Below are positions 7,160 through 14,745 of a DNA stretch of 64,000 bases, one piece after another. Numbering within the stretch: the first letter of the stretch is position 1; every line of letters begins with the position of its first letter. This DNA comes from Microbacterium sp. MAH-37 (lineage in GTDB: Bacteria; Actinomycetota; Actinomycetes; Actinomycetales; Microbacteriaceae). The notes under the pieces are model-generated. The model did no database searches and was not told where the DNA came from. It saw nothing but the letters and a program-made list of their open reading frames with translations. Location of the stretch: assembly GCF_009758255.1 (NCBI RefSeq), contig NZ_WSEN01000010.1, positions 558,001 to 622,000 on the forward strand. The letters run 5' to 3'. Made by a program: the position numbers and the translations under genes.

Positions 7160-8442
7160 GCCGTCGCGGGCTCGTCCTTCCTCGGCGCCACGATCAACTC
7201 GGGCGCCGCCGTGACGACCAGCCAGAGCGGCAGGATGATCACGCACAGCAGGGGCAGGACGGTGATGTCGCCGACGAGCGCGACCGCGAGGAACAGGGCG
7301 ATCCAGCCGTCGTGTGTGGCGACCAGCGTCGCGCCGAGCGCCGCGCAGGCCACCGCGAGCGCGAGCGGGATGCCGGGGAAAAGTGCTGCGGCGAGCAGTC
7401 CGAGGGCCACGCCGATGAACACGACCGGGAACACCCGGCCGCCACGGAACCCGGCCGCCGCGGCGATCACCAGCGCGACGAGCTTCACCCCGGCGAACAG
7501 TGCGAGCTGCCCCGCCGAGTAGGCACCGGGGTCGGAGAGCAGCGCACCGGTCTCGTTGAGGCCCTTGAACATCGTCAGCGGTCCGCCGATGACGGCGAGC
7601 ACGCCCAGCAGCGCACCACCGAGCGTCGTGAACAGCAGCGGGCTGCCCAGCGAGTGGAACAGCCGGTGCGCGATCGGCAGCAGCACCGCGGCGAGGATGA
7701 CGATCAGCGCAGCGCAGATCGCGATTCCGACGCCGACGACGGCGTCGAAGAAGTCCGCCTCGCCGATCGGCGGCAATGAGAAGGCGAGCGTGTTACCACC
7801 GAGCAGCTTCATCGTGATGGCGGCGGATGCCGCGGCGGCGAGGGGCAGGAACAGCTTGTCCCAGAGCGCGCCCTCGCCCTTGATCGCCCCGATCGCTCCG
7901 GTCAGCACCAGTGCGGCCGCGACCGGGGTGCCGAACAGCGCGCCGATCGTCGCCGACATCGCGAAGACCGCGGCGAGCTTCGCCGGGATCTTGGCGGCGA
8001 ACCGCGCGAGCACGGCGACCGCGAGCGCGCTGTTGATGCCGATGATCGGGTTCTCCGGCCCGAGGCTGACGCCGCCGGCGAGTCCGAGCACCACGGCCAG
8101 GGCAAGCGAGGGCAGCGCGATGAGTTTCGGCGGCTCGGCGTCCAGCTCACCCACCGCCGAGTCCGGGCCGCCGTGCCCCGGCAGGTAGCGCACGGTCGCG
8201 CCGACTGCGGCGCCGGTCAGGGTGAGCACGCCGATCACCCAGAACGGGTTGTCTGGGCCGAATCCGAATGCCGCGGGCAAGGCGTCCCAGAGCACGTGCT
8301 CCAGTCCCTCCGACAGCATGTCGAGCGCCCACAGCATGAGCGCGGACCCGACGCCGACGGCGATCGCCGGCACTGCCATGACGAGCAGCTTCCGCGCCTG
8401 GGTGGCCCGCCGCGCCCCGGCGATGCTGCTGCTGTGGCTCAT
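7156..8442 (-). CDS. CLC-family chloride channel / proton antiporter
   Basis: A 428-residue polytopic membrane protein of the voltage-gated chloride channel family. Core motifs are visible: GGVSLGPENP (the GxEGP-like selectivity loop) and GGRVFPVVFIGVALG (the second anion-coordinating loop). About ten or more hydrophobic helices are evident. The start at 8442 has GGGGAGAG immediately upstream; the longer reading to 8538 overlaps the sulP gene. It is the last gene of a four-gene minus-strand operon with K+ channel, HAD phosphatase and SulP, which suggests joint handling of cations and anions. Confidence 0.88.
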   Translation of the reverse strand: MSHSSSIAGARRATQARKLLVMAVPAIAVGVGSALMLWALDMLSEGLEHVLWDALPAAFGFGPDNPFWVIGVLTLTGAAVGATVRYLPGHGGPDSAVGELDAEPPKLIALPSLALAVVLGLAGGVSLGPENPIIGINSALAVAVLARFAAKIPAKLAAVFAMSATIGALFGTPVAAALVLTGAIGAIKGEGALWDKLFLPLAAAASAAITMKLLGGNTLAFSLPPIGEADFFDAVVGVGIAICAALIVILAAVLLPIAHRLFHSLGSPLLFTTLGGALLGVLAVIGGPLTMFKGLNETGALLSDPGAYSAGQLALFAGVKLVALVIAAAAGFRGGRVFPVVFIGVALGLLAAALFPGIPLALAVACAALGATLVATHDGWIALFLAVALVGDITVLPLLCVIILPLWLVVTAAPELIVAPRKDEPATA

Positions 8443-8455
8443 CTCTCCCCCGCGC

Positions 8456-10078
8456 TCACTCGGCGCGCCCGCGTACCGCGGCATCGAGCGTCTCGTACAC
8501 CCGGCCGTCCGCTTCGAGCGTCGCGTACCAGGACCCACGGCGAGCGACGGTCGCCCCGGAATCCGGAACGGCGGCCAGTCTCAGTTCGATGCCCTGCGCG
8601 GCCAGCTCGGTGTCGAGATCGGTGAGCGTGTCGAGCACGGTGACAGACACCACCCGCATCTGCGCCAGCTGCAGTGCGAGCACCTTCACCCCGGGCGCGG
8701 CCGCGGCGGCATCCAGCACGGCGGTCTCGTACGGCAGTGCGTTCGCTGTGTACACCGGTCCGTTCAGCTTCACCGGCAGCACGTCGCCGTCGACGTCACC
8801 GACAGAGATCCGCACCCGGTTCAGCTCACGGAACACCACCACGAAGGTGCCGATGACGCCCACCGCGACGGCCAGCAGCAGTCCCGCGGTGAGACCCACG
8901 AACGCGGTGCTCGCCGCGACCCAGAAGTCCGCACGGTTCAGTCGCCACAGTCGCGCCATGCCCTTCACGTCGATCAGGCCGACCACCGCGACGAACACCA
9001 GCGCGGCCAGGGTGGCCTGCGGCATCAGGCTCAGCACCGGCCCCAGGAACAGCGCCACCAGCAGGGCGAGGATCACGGTCACGACCGTCGCGATCTGCGA
9101 CTTCGCACCCGCGCCCTTGTTCACCGCGCTCTGCGAGAACCCGCCGGCGGCGGGCAGCACCTGGAAGAACGAGCCGATCGCATTGGCCGCGCCGGTCGCC
9201 ATCAGCTCGCGATTGCTGTCGATCTGCGGCTCGCCGGCCTCGCGGATGCCGCGCGCCACGGCGCTGGACTCCAGGAACGCCATGATCGAGATCGCGAACG
9301 CCCCCGGCACCATCGCCCCGATGTGTGCGAAGGTCGGCAGCTCGAACGGTGGGAAGCCCTGCGGCACGGGGGCGATCAGTTCCACGCCGGCGTCCTTCAG
9401 CCCGGCGAACGCCGCGAGCAGGATGCCGGCGGCGACGACGATCAGCGGAGCGGGCACGCGCGGAAGGAAGCGCTTCAGCAGCACCAGCACGGCGATCGAC
9501 CCGATCGAGAGCAGCCCGGTCGTGAGGTTCATGCCGGGGACGGCCTCGACGACGCCGAGGATCGAGCGGATGAACCCGGAGCCGGAGTACTCGCTGTCGA
9601 CGCCGATCAGCTTGGGCAGCTGGCCCACCGCGACGGTCGCGCCGACGCCGACCTGCACGCCGATGATGGTCGGTTTGGAGATGTACTCGACTGCGCCGCC
9701 GAGTTTCAGCACCCGCGCGATCAGCAGGATCACGCCGACGAGCAGCGTGAGTGCCATGAGGTCTGGCACCGGATCGTCCGAACCCACCGCGACGCCGGCG
9801 GACACCAGCGTCGTCGCGGTCAGCGTGGCGATCGTCGACGTCGTCGACACGCTCATCGCGCGCGAGCCGCCGAGCATCGCGTAGACCAGCATGGGCACCA
9901 TGCAGGTGTAGAGGCCGATCTGCACGGGCAGGCTCGCGATGGTCGCGTAGGCCATCGCCTGCGGCACGACGACGGCGCCGGCCGAGAGTCCCGCCACGAT
10001 GTCGGGTCCGATCCAGGACCGGTGGTACCCGCGCAGCGTGGGGAAGAACCAGGCGCGCGTCGCCGTGGGCGCACTCAT
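8456..10078 (-). CDS. SulP/SLC26 anion transporter with STAS domain
   Basis: A 540-residue inner-membrane transporter for sulfate, bicarbonate or related anions. The N-terminal core (about 15-420) has SAGAVVVPQAMAYA, the classical SulP signature, and GGFSQSAVNKGAGAKSQ. A cytosolic STAS domain occupies about 430-540. Its ATG overlaps the stop of the HAD gene (ATGA). The nearby, divergently transcribed FGE/sulfatase module makes sulfate a plausible substrate, but bicarbonate cannot be excluded. Confidence 0.9.
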   Translation of the reverse strand: MSAPTATRAWFFPTLRGYHRSWIGPDIVAGLSAGAVVVPQAMAYATIASLPVQIGLYTCMVPMLVYAMLGGSRAMSVSTTSTIATLTATTLVSAGVAVGSDDPVPDLMALTLLVGVILLIARVLKLGGAVEYISKPTIIGVQVGVGATVAVGQLPKLIGVDSEYSGSGFIRSILGVVEAVPGMNLTTGLLSIGSIAVLVLLKRFLPRVPAPLIVVAAGILLAAFAGLKDAGVELIAPVPQGFPPFELPTFAHIGAMVPGAFAISIMAFLESSAVARGIREAGEPQIDSNRELMATGAANAIGSFFQVLPAAGGFSQSAVNKGAGAKSQIATVVTVILALLVALFLGPVLSLMPQATLAALVFVAVVGLIDVKGMARLWRLNRADFWVAASTAFVGLTAGLLLAVAVGVIGTFVVVFRELNRVRISVGDVDGDVLPVKLNGPVYTANALPYETAVLDAAAAAPGVKVLALQLAQMRVVSVTVLDTLTDLDTELAAQGIELRLAAVPDSGATVARRGSWYATLEADGRVYETLDAAVRGRAE

Positions 10079-10995
10079 GCCGGGAAGACCTGCTCCCAGT
10101 CGTTCGCGACGCTGATCACGGTGACGTCGTCTGCGGCGAGCGCCTTCTCGGCACCGCCGTCGTACGGGGCGTCACCGCGGCCGGAGTGGTCGTCGTGGTG
10201 GACGAGCAGCGCGAGGCCCCGGCGCACGGTGCCGTCGCCCACGGCGAACTGCAGCATCGGCAGGTCTCCGTTCGCATTGCCCGCGGCCAGCAGCGGACGG
10301 CGCCCGATGCGGCTCCAGATGCGGACCGGCTTGATGGGGCCGTCGTCGAGGAAGTCCAGGTTCGCCGAGAACTTCACTGCCCTGGCATCCTCGTCGTACG
10401 TGAGGCCGTAGGCCGAGCCGATCACGCGCTCCGGCGGGATGCCGTAGTACGCCTCGGTGACGCTGCGCATGAAGTCGCGCTCGCCGGCGGAGGCGATGTA
10501 GCAGGTGAACCCGTTGGCCTCGAGGTAGCGCAGCAGCTCGCGCATCGGCTCGTAGACCGCTCCCGAGAACAGCGTGCCGAGCGTGGGGTGCTTCGCGGTG
10601 CGGAAGAATTCGGCGACGGATGCCGCGTACTCGTCCACCGTCATCCCGTCGGTGAGCCCGACCAGGGCGCCCAGGAGCACCTTCAGATCGCTGTCGTCGC
10701 CGCCGTAGTGCTTCTCGACGGCACTGCCGATCCAGCCCAGATCGCCCGAGGCGACTGCCTTGTACGGCTGCTTCTCCGCAAGGGACGGATCGGCCTTCAC
10801 CTCGGCGGCCCACTGCCCGATGATGTGGTCGAGCTGGATGATGACCGGCTTCTCGGACCACAGCGTGCCGTCGTTGTCGAACACGGCGATGCGCTCCGCC
10901 ACGGGCACGGCATCGGGCCCGGTCGTGACGGACTCGACGAAGTCGACGATCGTCCTGCGGGTGGCGGTGTCACGCCACGAGGGAAGGCTGGTCAT
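10075..10995 (-). CDS. HAD-superfamily phosphatase/hydrolase
   Basis: A 306-residue cytoplasmic hydrolase. The nucleophile motif is FDNDGTLW (DxDGT), motif II is IASAGE and the metal-binding motif is AAGNANGDLPML. These resemble PSP-like HAD phosphatases. There is no signal peptide, and the substrate is unknown. The start at 10995 has GGAGGA 6 nt upstream. It lies between a K+ channel gene (30 nt upstream) and sulP (4-nt overlap), so it is probably part of the same transport-related operon. Confidence 0.85.
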   Translation of the reverse strand: MTSLPSWRDTATRRTIVDFVESVTTGPDAVPVAERIAVFDNDGTLWSEKPVIIQLDHIIGQWAAEVKADPSLAEKQPYKAVASGDLGWIGSAVEKHYGGDDSDLKVLLGALVGLTDGMTVDEYAASVAEFFRTAKHPTLGTLFSGAVYEPMRELLRYLEANGFTCYIASAGERDFMRSVTEAYYGIPPERVIGSAYGLTYDEDARAVKFSANLDFLDDGPIKPVRIWSRIGRRPLLAAGNANGDLPMLQFAVGDGTVRRGLALLVHHDDHSGRGDAPYDGGAEKALAADDVTVISVANDWEQVFPA

Positions 10996-11025
10996 GAGGG
11001 CTCCTCCGATCCTGATGAGGTCAGG

Positions 11026-11760
11026 TTACTGAATGGGATCGCTTCCGTGCGGCTTCCCGCCGCCCTGGGCGAGGTCCTCGCGCAGCGCGGCGATCTCGTC
11101 ACGCAGCGCGCGCACGTCGTCCTTCGTCGCGGCATCCGCGCCGTCGCCGTGCGCACCGCGTTCGAACACCCACGACGCCAGCGTCGCCGTGATGACGCCG
11201 GCCAGCGCCACGCCGCCGAACATCAGGATGACGCCGACCAGCCGGCCGATCACGGTCACCGGTGTGAGGTCGCCGAATCCTGTCGTCGTCGCCGTCACGC
11301 AGGCCCACCAGAGGGCGTCGCCGAAGCTGACGATGGTCGCACCGGGGGCGCCGCGCTCACGGTCGAGCACCTGCAGCGATGCGATGAAGATGAGGATGGC
11401 CGTGGAGGCGATGCCGTAGACGAGGATGCGGGTGCGCAGCGCTGCCGCCCTGGTGCGGCGCATGCCGGGCAGGTGCGTGAAGACCCTGGCGACCCGCACC
11501 AGCCGCAGCACCGGGACCAGGGTGATCGCGAGGTCGGCGAGATGCGTGCGGAACCAGCGCCACTTCTCCGGCGCCAGCGAGAGACGCACGACGTAGTCGA
11601 TCACGAACATCGCCCAGGTGACGACCACGACGGTGTCGGCCACCATCGCCCACGGGCCGTCGGCCTCGGTGATCACGCGCCAGGAGTACGCCAGCAGGAA
11701 GGCGATGGACGCGACCAGCAGCGTGGGCCCGGTGCGCCGCCTCCAGGTCGTCTCATCCAT
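11026..11760 (-). CDS. voltage-gated-like potassium channel
   Basis: A 244-residue membrane protein with several N-terminal segments, including an arginine-containing S4-like stretch (VLRLVRVARVF), followed by a pore. The selectivity filter reads TTTGFGD, a variant of TVGYGD. A C-terminal cytoplasmic tail (about 215-244) has a short coiled-coil pattern. The start at 11760 was preferred over 11787, which would add nine residues. It is first in the operon with HAD, sulP and CLC, and divergent from the FGE gene with a 52-nt shared promoter gap. Confidence 0.88.
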   Translation of the reverse strand: MDETTWRRRTGPTLLVASIAFLLAYSWRVITEADGPWAMVADTVVVVTWAMFVIDYVVRLSLAPEKWRWFRTHLADLAITLVPVLRLVRVARVFTHLPGMRRTRAAALRTRILVYGIASTAILIFIASLQVLDRERGAPGATIVSFGDALWWACVTATTTGFGDLTPVTVIGRLVGVILMFGGVALAGVITATLASWVFERGAHGDGADAATKDDVRALRDEIAALREDLAQGGGKPHGSDPIQ

Positions 11761-11800
11761 TCCTGAATCATGCCAGCGTCCCGGCATCCGCTGCGAGCAT

Positions 11801-11806
11801 TACGGT
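11801..11806 (+). promoter_or_regulatory. -10 box TACGGT of the FGE operon
   Basis: TACGGT ends 6 nt before the FGE start codon at 11813, giving a probable leaderless transcript for the sulfatase-maturation operon. Confidence 0.55.
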
Positions 11807-11812
11807 TGAGCC

Positions 11813-12724
11813 ATGGCGGATGACGAGCGCGAGATGGTCCTGATCCCCGGCGGCACGTTCACGATGGGATCGACGGAGTTCTATCCCGACGAGCAGCCCG
11901 TGCACCAGCGCGAGGTGGCGTCCTTCCGCATCGACCGGTACGCGGTCACCAACGCCGACTACGCGCGGTTCGTCGAGGACACCGGCTACGTGACGGTCGC
12001 CGAGCGGCCGATGGACCCGGCACTGTACCCCGGCGTCGCCGAGGAGGATCTCGCACCCGGAGCGATGGTGTTCACCCCGACCAAGGGCCCGACCGATCTG
12101 CGCGACTGGCGCAACTGGTGGCGCTGGGAGCCGGGCGCGCACTGGCGCGCGCCGTTCGGCCTCGACTCGAGCATCGACGATCGGATGGACCACCCTGTCG
12201 TGCACGTCGCGTTCGAGGATGCCACGGCCTACGCCGAGTGGGCAGGCCGCCGTCTGCCCACCGAGGCCGAGCACGAGTACGCCGCCCGCGGCGGCGTCGA
12301 CGGCTCCCGCTTCGCCTGGGGAGAGGACCCGTATCCGGGCGGACGCGCGCTGGCGAACTCGTGGCTGGGCCGGTTCCCGTACGACAACCGCGGCGTCGGC
12401 GGCACCGCCCCGGTCGGCTCGTACCCCGAGAACGGCTACGGCCTGTTCGACATGATCGGCAACACCTGGGAGTGGACCACCGACTTCTACGCCCCGCGGC
12501 ACATCGTGCCGACCGACAAGCCGGTGGATGCCGGCAAGCGGGCCAACCTGCTCGCGGCGGCGAGCTCGCGCGAGGGTGAGCAGATCCCCCGCCGGGTGCT
12601 CAAAGGCGGGTCGTTCCTGTGCTCGCCGGACTACTGCCTGCGCTTCCGGCCCGCGGCCAGGTCGCCGCAGGCCGAGGACACCGGGATGTCGCACGTGAGC
12701 TTCCGGCTGGCATCCGACGCCTGA
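11813..12724 (+). CDS. formylglycine-generating enzyme (sulfatase-modifying factor)
   Basis: Oxidises the active-site cysteine of sulfatases (CxPxR) to C-alpha-formylglycine with O2 and copper. The 303-residue protein starts MADDEREMVLIPGGTFTMGS and carries GRRLPTEAEHEYAARGG, MIGNTWEWT and the diagnostic C-terminal GGSFLCSPDYCLRFRPAARS. Cys270 and Cys275 match the copper-binding pair of authentic aerobic FGEs (Cys272/277 in Streptomyces coelicolor), so this is not just an FGE-like fold. Two sulfatases with CSPTR motifs lie 2-7 kb downstream on the same strand and are the obvious substrates. Confidence 0.93.
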   Translation: MADDEREMVLIPGGTFTMGSTEFYPDEQPVHQREVASFRIDRYAVTNADYARFVEDTGYVTVAERPMDPALYPGVAEEDLAPGAMVFTPTKGPTDLRDWRNWWRWEPGAHWRAPFGLDSSIDDRMDHPVVHVAFEDATAYAEWAGRRLPTEAEHEYAARGGVDGSRFAWGEDPYPGGRALANSWLGRFPYDNRGVGGTAPVGSYPENGYGLFDMIGNTWEWTTDFYAPRHIVPTDKPVDAGKRANLLAAASSREGEQIPRRVLKGGSFLCSPDYCLRFRPAARSPQAEDTGMSHVSFRLASDA

Positions 12725-12764
12725 CCCGATCACCACGGAATCCGACTCACGACGAGGAGAGAAC

Positions 12765-13259
12765 ATGCGCCCCTATCTCGACAAGGCCGCCGCCGACACC
12801 TGGAAGGCGGTCACCGCCATGTCGCCCGTCATCGCCGCGACAGCCGCCGCCGCGGGCGTCTCCGTGGCCGAGACGGAGTTCATCAAGGTGCGCGCCTCGC
12901 AGCTGAACGGATGCGCGTTCTGCCTCGATCTGCACTCACGGGAGGCACGGGCCGCGGGGATCACTCAGCAGAAGCTCGATCTGATCCCCGCCTGGCGCGA
13001 GTCCACGCTGTTCACCGAGCGCGAGGCCGCCATGCTGGCCATCGCCGAGGCCGCGACCCGCTTGCCGCTCACGGAGGACGCGGTCGCCGATCTCGAGGGC
13101 GCACGGAACCTGCTCGGCGACGAGGCATTCGCCGCAGCGGAGTGGGTCGCGGTGGCGATCAACCTGTTCAACCGGGTCTCCATCCTCAGCGAGCACCCGG
13201 TGCGGCCGCGCGATGCGGAGGGCAAGATCGAGATGCGCCGTGCTGAGCGAACGGAGTGA
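12765..13259 (+). CDS. carboxymuconolactone decarboxylase/AhpD-like protein
   Basis: A 164-residue CMD-fold protein. The CAFCLDLHSREA stretch has the CxxC...H redox/proton-relay motif of AhpD-like alkylhydroperoxidases rather than true carboxymuconolactone decarboxylases. GAGGAGAG stands a few nt before the ATG. It follows FGE by 40 nt and precedes the pirin gene by 6 nt, so it belongs to the sulfatase module. A role in protecting the oxygen-dependent FGE or oxidised ligands is speculative. Confidence 0.85.
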   Translation: MRPYLDKAAADTWKAVTAMSPVIAATAAAAGVSVAETEFIKVRASQLNGCAFCLDLHSREARAAGITQQKLDLIPAWRESTLFTEREAAMLAIAEAATRLPLTEDAVADLEGARNLLGDEAFAAAEWVAVAINLFNRVSILSEHPVRPRDAEGKIEMRRAERTE

Positions 13260-13265
13260 GACGAA

Positions 13266-14261
13266 GTGAGCGACCTCGAGAAGGACCCGCAGGTCGAGGT
13301 CCTGGAGCCGGGACAGCCCTGCACCGGCGTCGAGGTGCTCGAGCCTCGCGAGGTTCCGCTCGGCGGGCCTCGCGCGATGACCGTGTACCGCACGCTGCCG
13401 CAGAAGCAGCGGTCGCTGGTCGGCGCCTGGTGCTTCCTCGACCACTACGGGCCCGACGACGTCGCCGTGTCCGGGGGCATGGAGGTGCCGCGGCATCCGC
13501 ACACCGGACTCGCGACGGTGAGCTGGCTGTTCACCGGAGAGATCGATCACCTGGACTCCGGCGGCAACGCCGCCGCAGTGAGGCCCGGCGAGCTGAACCT
13601 GATGATCGCGGGCAGCGGCATCACGCACTCGGAGATCAGCACTCCCGAGACCCAGACGCTGCACGGCGTGCAGCTCTGGTACGCGCTGCCGGAGAGCACC
13701 CGGTTCACCGAGAACCACTTCGACCACTACGCACCGGAGCCGGTGTCGGTGCCGGGGATGACCGCGCGGGTGTTCATCGGATCGCTGCTGGGATCGACCT
13801 CGCCGATCGACACCCGCACTCCCGATCTGCTCGGTGCCGAGCTGGTCCTCGAACCCGGCGCGTCGGTGACGCTGACGGTGCGCACCGACTTCGAGCACGC
13901 GCTGCTCGCCGAGACCGGCGGGTTCGAGGTGAACGGCACCACGGTCGGGCATCGCGAGCTCGGCTACGTACCGACCGGGTCCGACACGATGCATGTCACG
14001 GCAGGCGCGGAGGGCGCCCGCGTGATCCTGCTCGGCGGCGTCCCGCTGGGCGAGCAGATCGTGATGTGGTGGAACTTCGTCGGCCGCAGCCACGACGAGA
14101 TCGTCGAGTTCCGCCGTAGGTACCAGGCCGAGCTCGGCTTCGAGCCGGCGGATGCTGCGGATGCCGGCAAGCCGGCTCTGTTCGGCGAGTTCCCCCCAGG
14201 GCAGCGGGCGCCGCTGCCCGCCCCACCCATGCCCACCATCCGGCTGCGGCCGCGCGAGTGA
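13266..14261 (+). CDS. pirin family protein
   Basis: A 331-residue bicupin. The N-terminal cupin has the pirin signature RHPHTGLATVSWLF with GDIDHLD-like metal ligands (here GEIDHLDSGG) and AGSGITHSE. The C-terminal cupin spans about 190-300. Pirins bind Fe or Ni; some act as quercetin 2,3-dioxygenases, and no substrate can be named here. It starts with GTG 6 nt after the CMD stop and is probably translated from the same message. Confidence 0.9.
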   Translation: MSDLEKDPQVEVLEPGQPCTGVEVLEPREVPLGGPRAMTVYRTLPQKQRSLVGAWCFLDHYGPDDVAVSGGMEVPRHPHTGLATVSWLFTGEIDHLDSGGNAAAVRPGELNLMIAGSGITHSEISTPETQTLHGVQLWYALPESTRFTENHFDHYAPEPVSVPGMTARVFIGSLLGSTSPIDTRTPDLLGAELVLEPGASVTLTVRTDFEHALLAETGGFEVNGTTVGHRELGYVPTGSDTMHVTAGAEGARVILLGGVPLGEQIVMWWNFVGRSHDEIVEFRRRYQAELGFEPADAADAGKPALFGEFPPGQRAPLPAPPMPTIRLRPRE

Positions 14262-14274
14262 TCAGGAGACGAAC

Positions 14275-14640
14275 ATGACGAACGACCGCTACATCGTGCG
14301 GGACCGCCCCGAGGAGTCGCGCTACGTACTGCTGGACACAGGCGAGGACGGCACCGGCGACAAAGAGATCGGCGAGGAGTCCTACGTCGACGTCGCGGCT
14401 GAGGGCGGGAACCAGCGTGTGCTGTTCCACACCGGCGTTTCGGAGGAGTACGGCGGCAAGGGCCTGGCCTCTGTGCTGGTGCGCGCGGCGGTCGACGACG
14501 TGGTCGCCTCGGGCGCCGCGATCGTGCCGGTCTGTCCCTACGTCGTCGCCTGGCTGCCGAAGCATCCGGAGTACGCCGAGCACGTCGTGCAGCAGACTCC
14601 GGTGCACAAGAAGGCGATCCGCGACCAGCTGAAAGGCTGA
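14275..14640 (+). CDS. GNAT-type N-acetyltransferase, YjdJ-like
   Basis: A 121-residue short Gcn5-related protein. The acetyl-CoA-binding segment VSEEYGGKGLASVLVRAA and the downstream CPYVVAWLPKHPEY are characteristic of the small YidJ/YjdJ acetyltransferase group. The start at 14275 has CAGGAG 6 nt upstream; an upstream in-frame reading overlaps the pirin gene. It closes the first part of the FGE operon. The acceptor substrate is unknown. Confidence 0.85.
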   Translation: MTNDRYIVRDRPEESRYVLLDTGEDGTGDKEIGEESYVDVAAEGGNQRVLFHTGVSEEYGGKGLASVLVRAAVDDVVASGAAIVPVCPYVVAWLPKHPEYAEHVVQQTPVHKKAIRDQLKG

Positions 14641-14701
14641 GCCTCCCGATCCCACCCGGGTGATCCCGCCCTGCCCTCTTCCACCCAACCGCGCCGCCCG
14701 A

Positions 14702-14707
14702 TAGGTT
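14702..14707 (+). promoter_or_regulatory. possible -10 box TAGGTT upstream of arylsulfatase 1
   Basis: TAGGTT lies 38 nt before the sulfatase ATG, inside the 105-nt gap after the acetyltransferase gene, and could give the sulfatases a separate transcript. No clear -35 is seen. Confidence 0.3.
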
Positions 14708-14745
14708 CGGGATCAGCAGTGCAGACGCCGGAGAAAGGGAGCATC

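Noticed and set aside
8222..10411. A 729-codon plus-strand frame
   Set aside because: It is a shadow of the SulP gene and its neighbours, with low-complexity His/Arg/Gln composition and no start signal.
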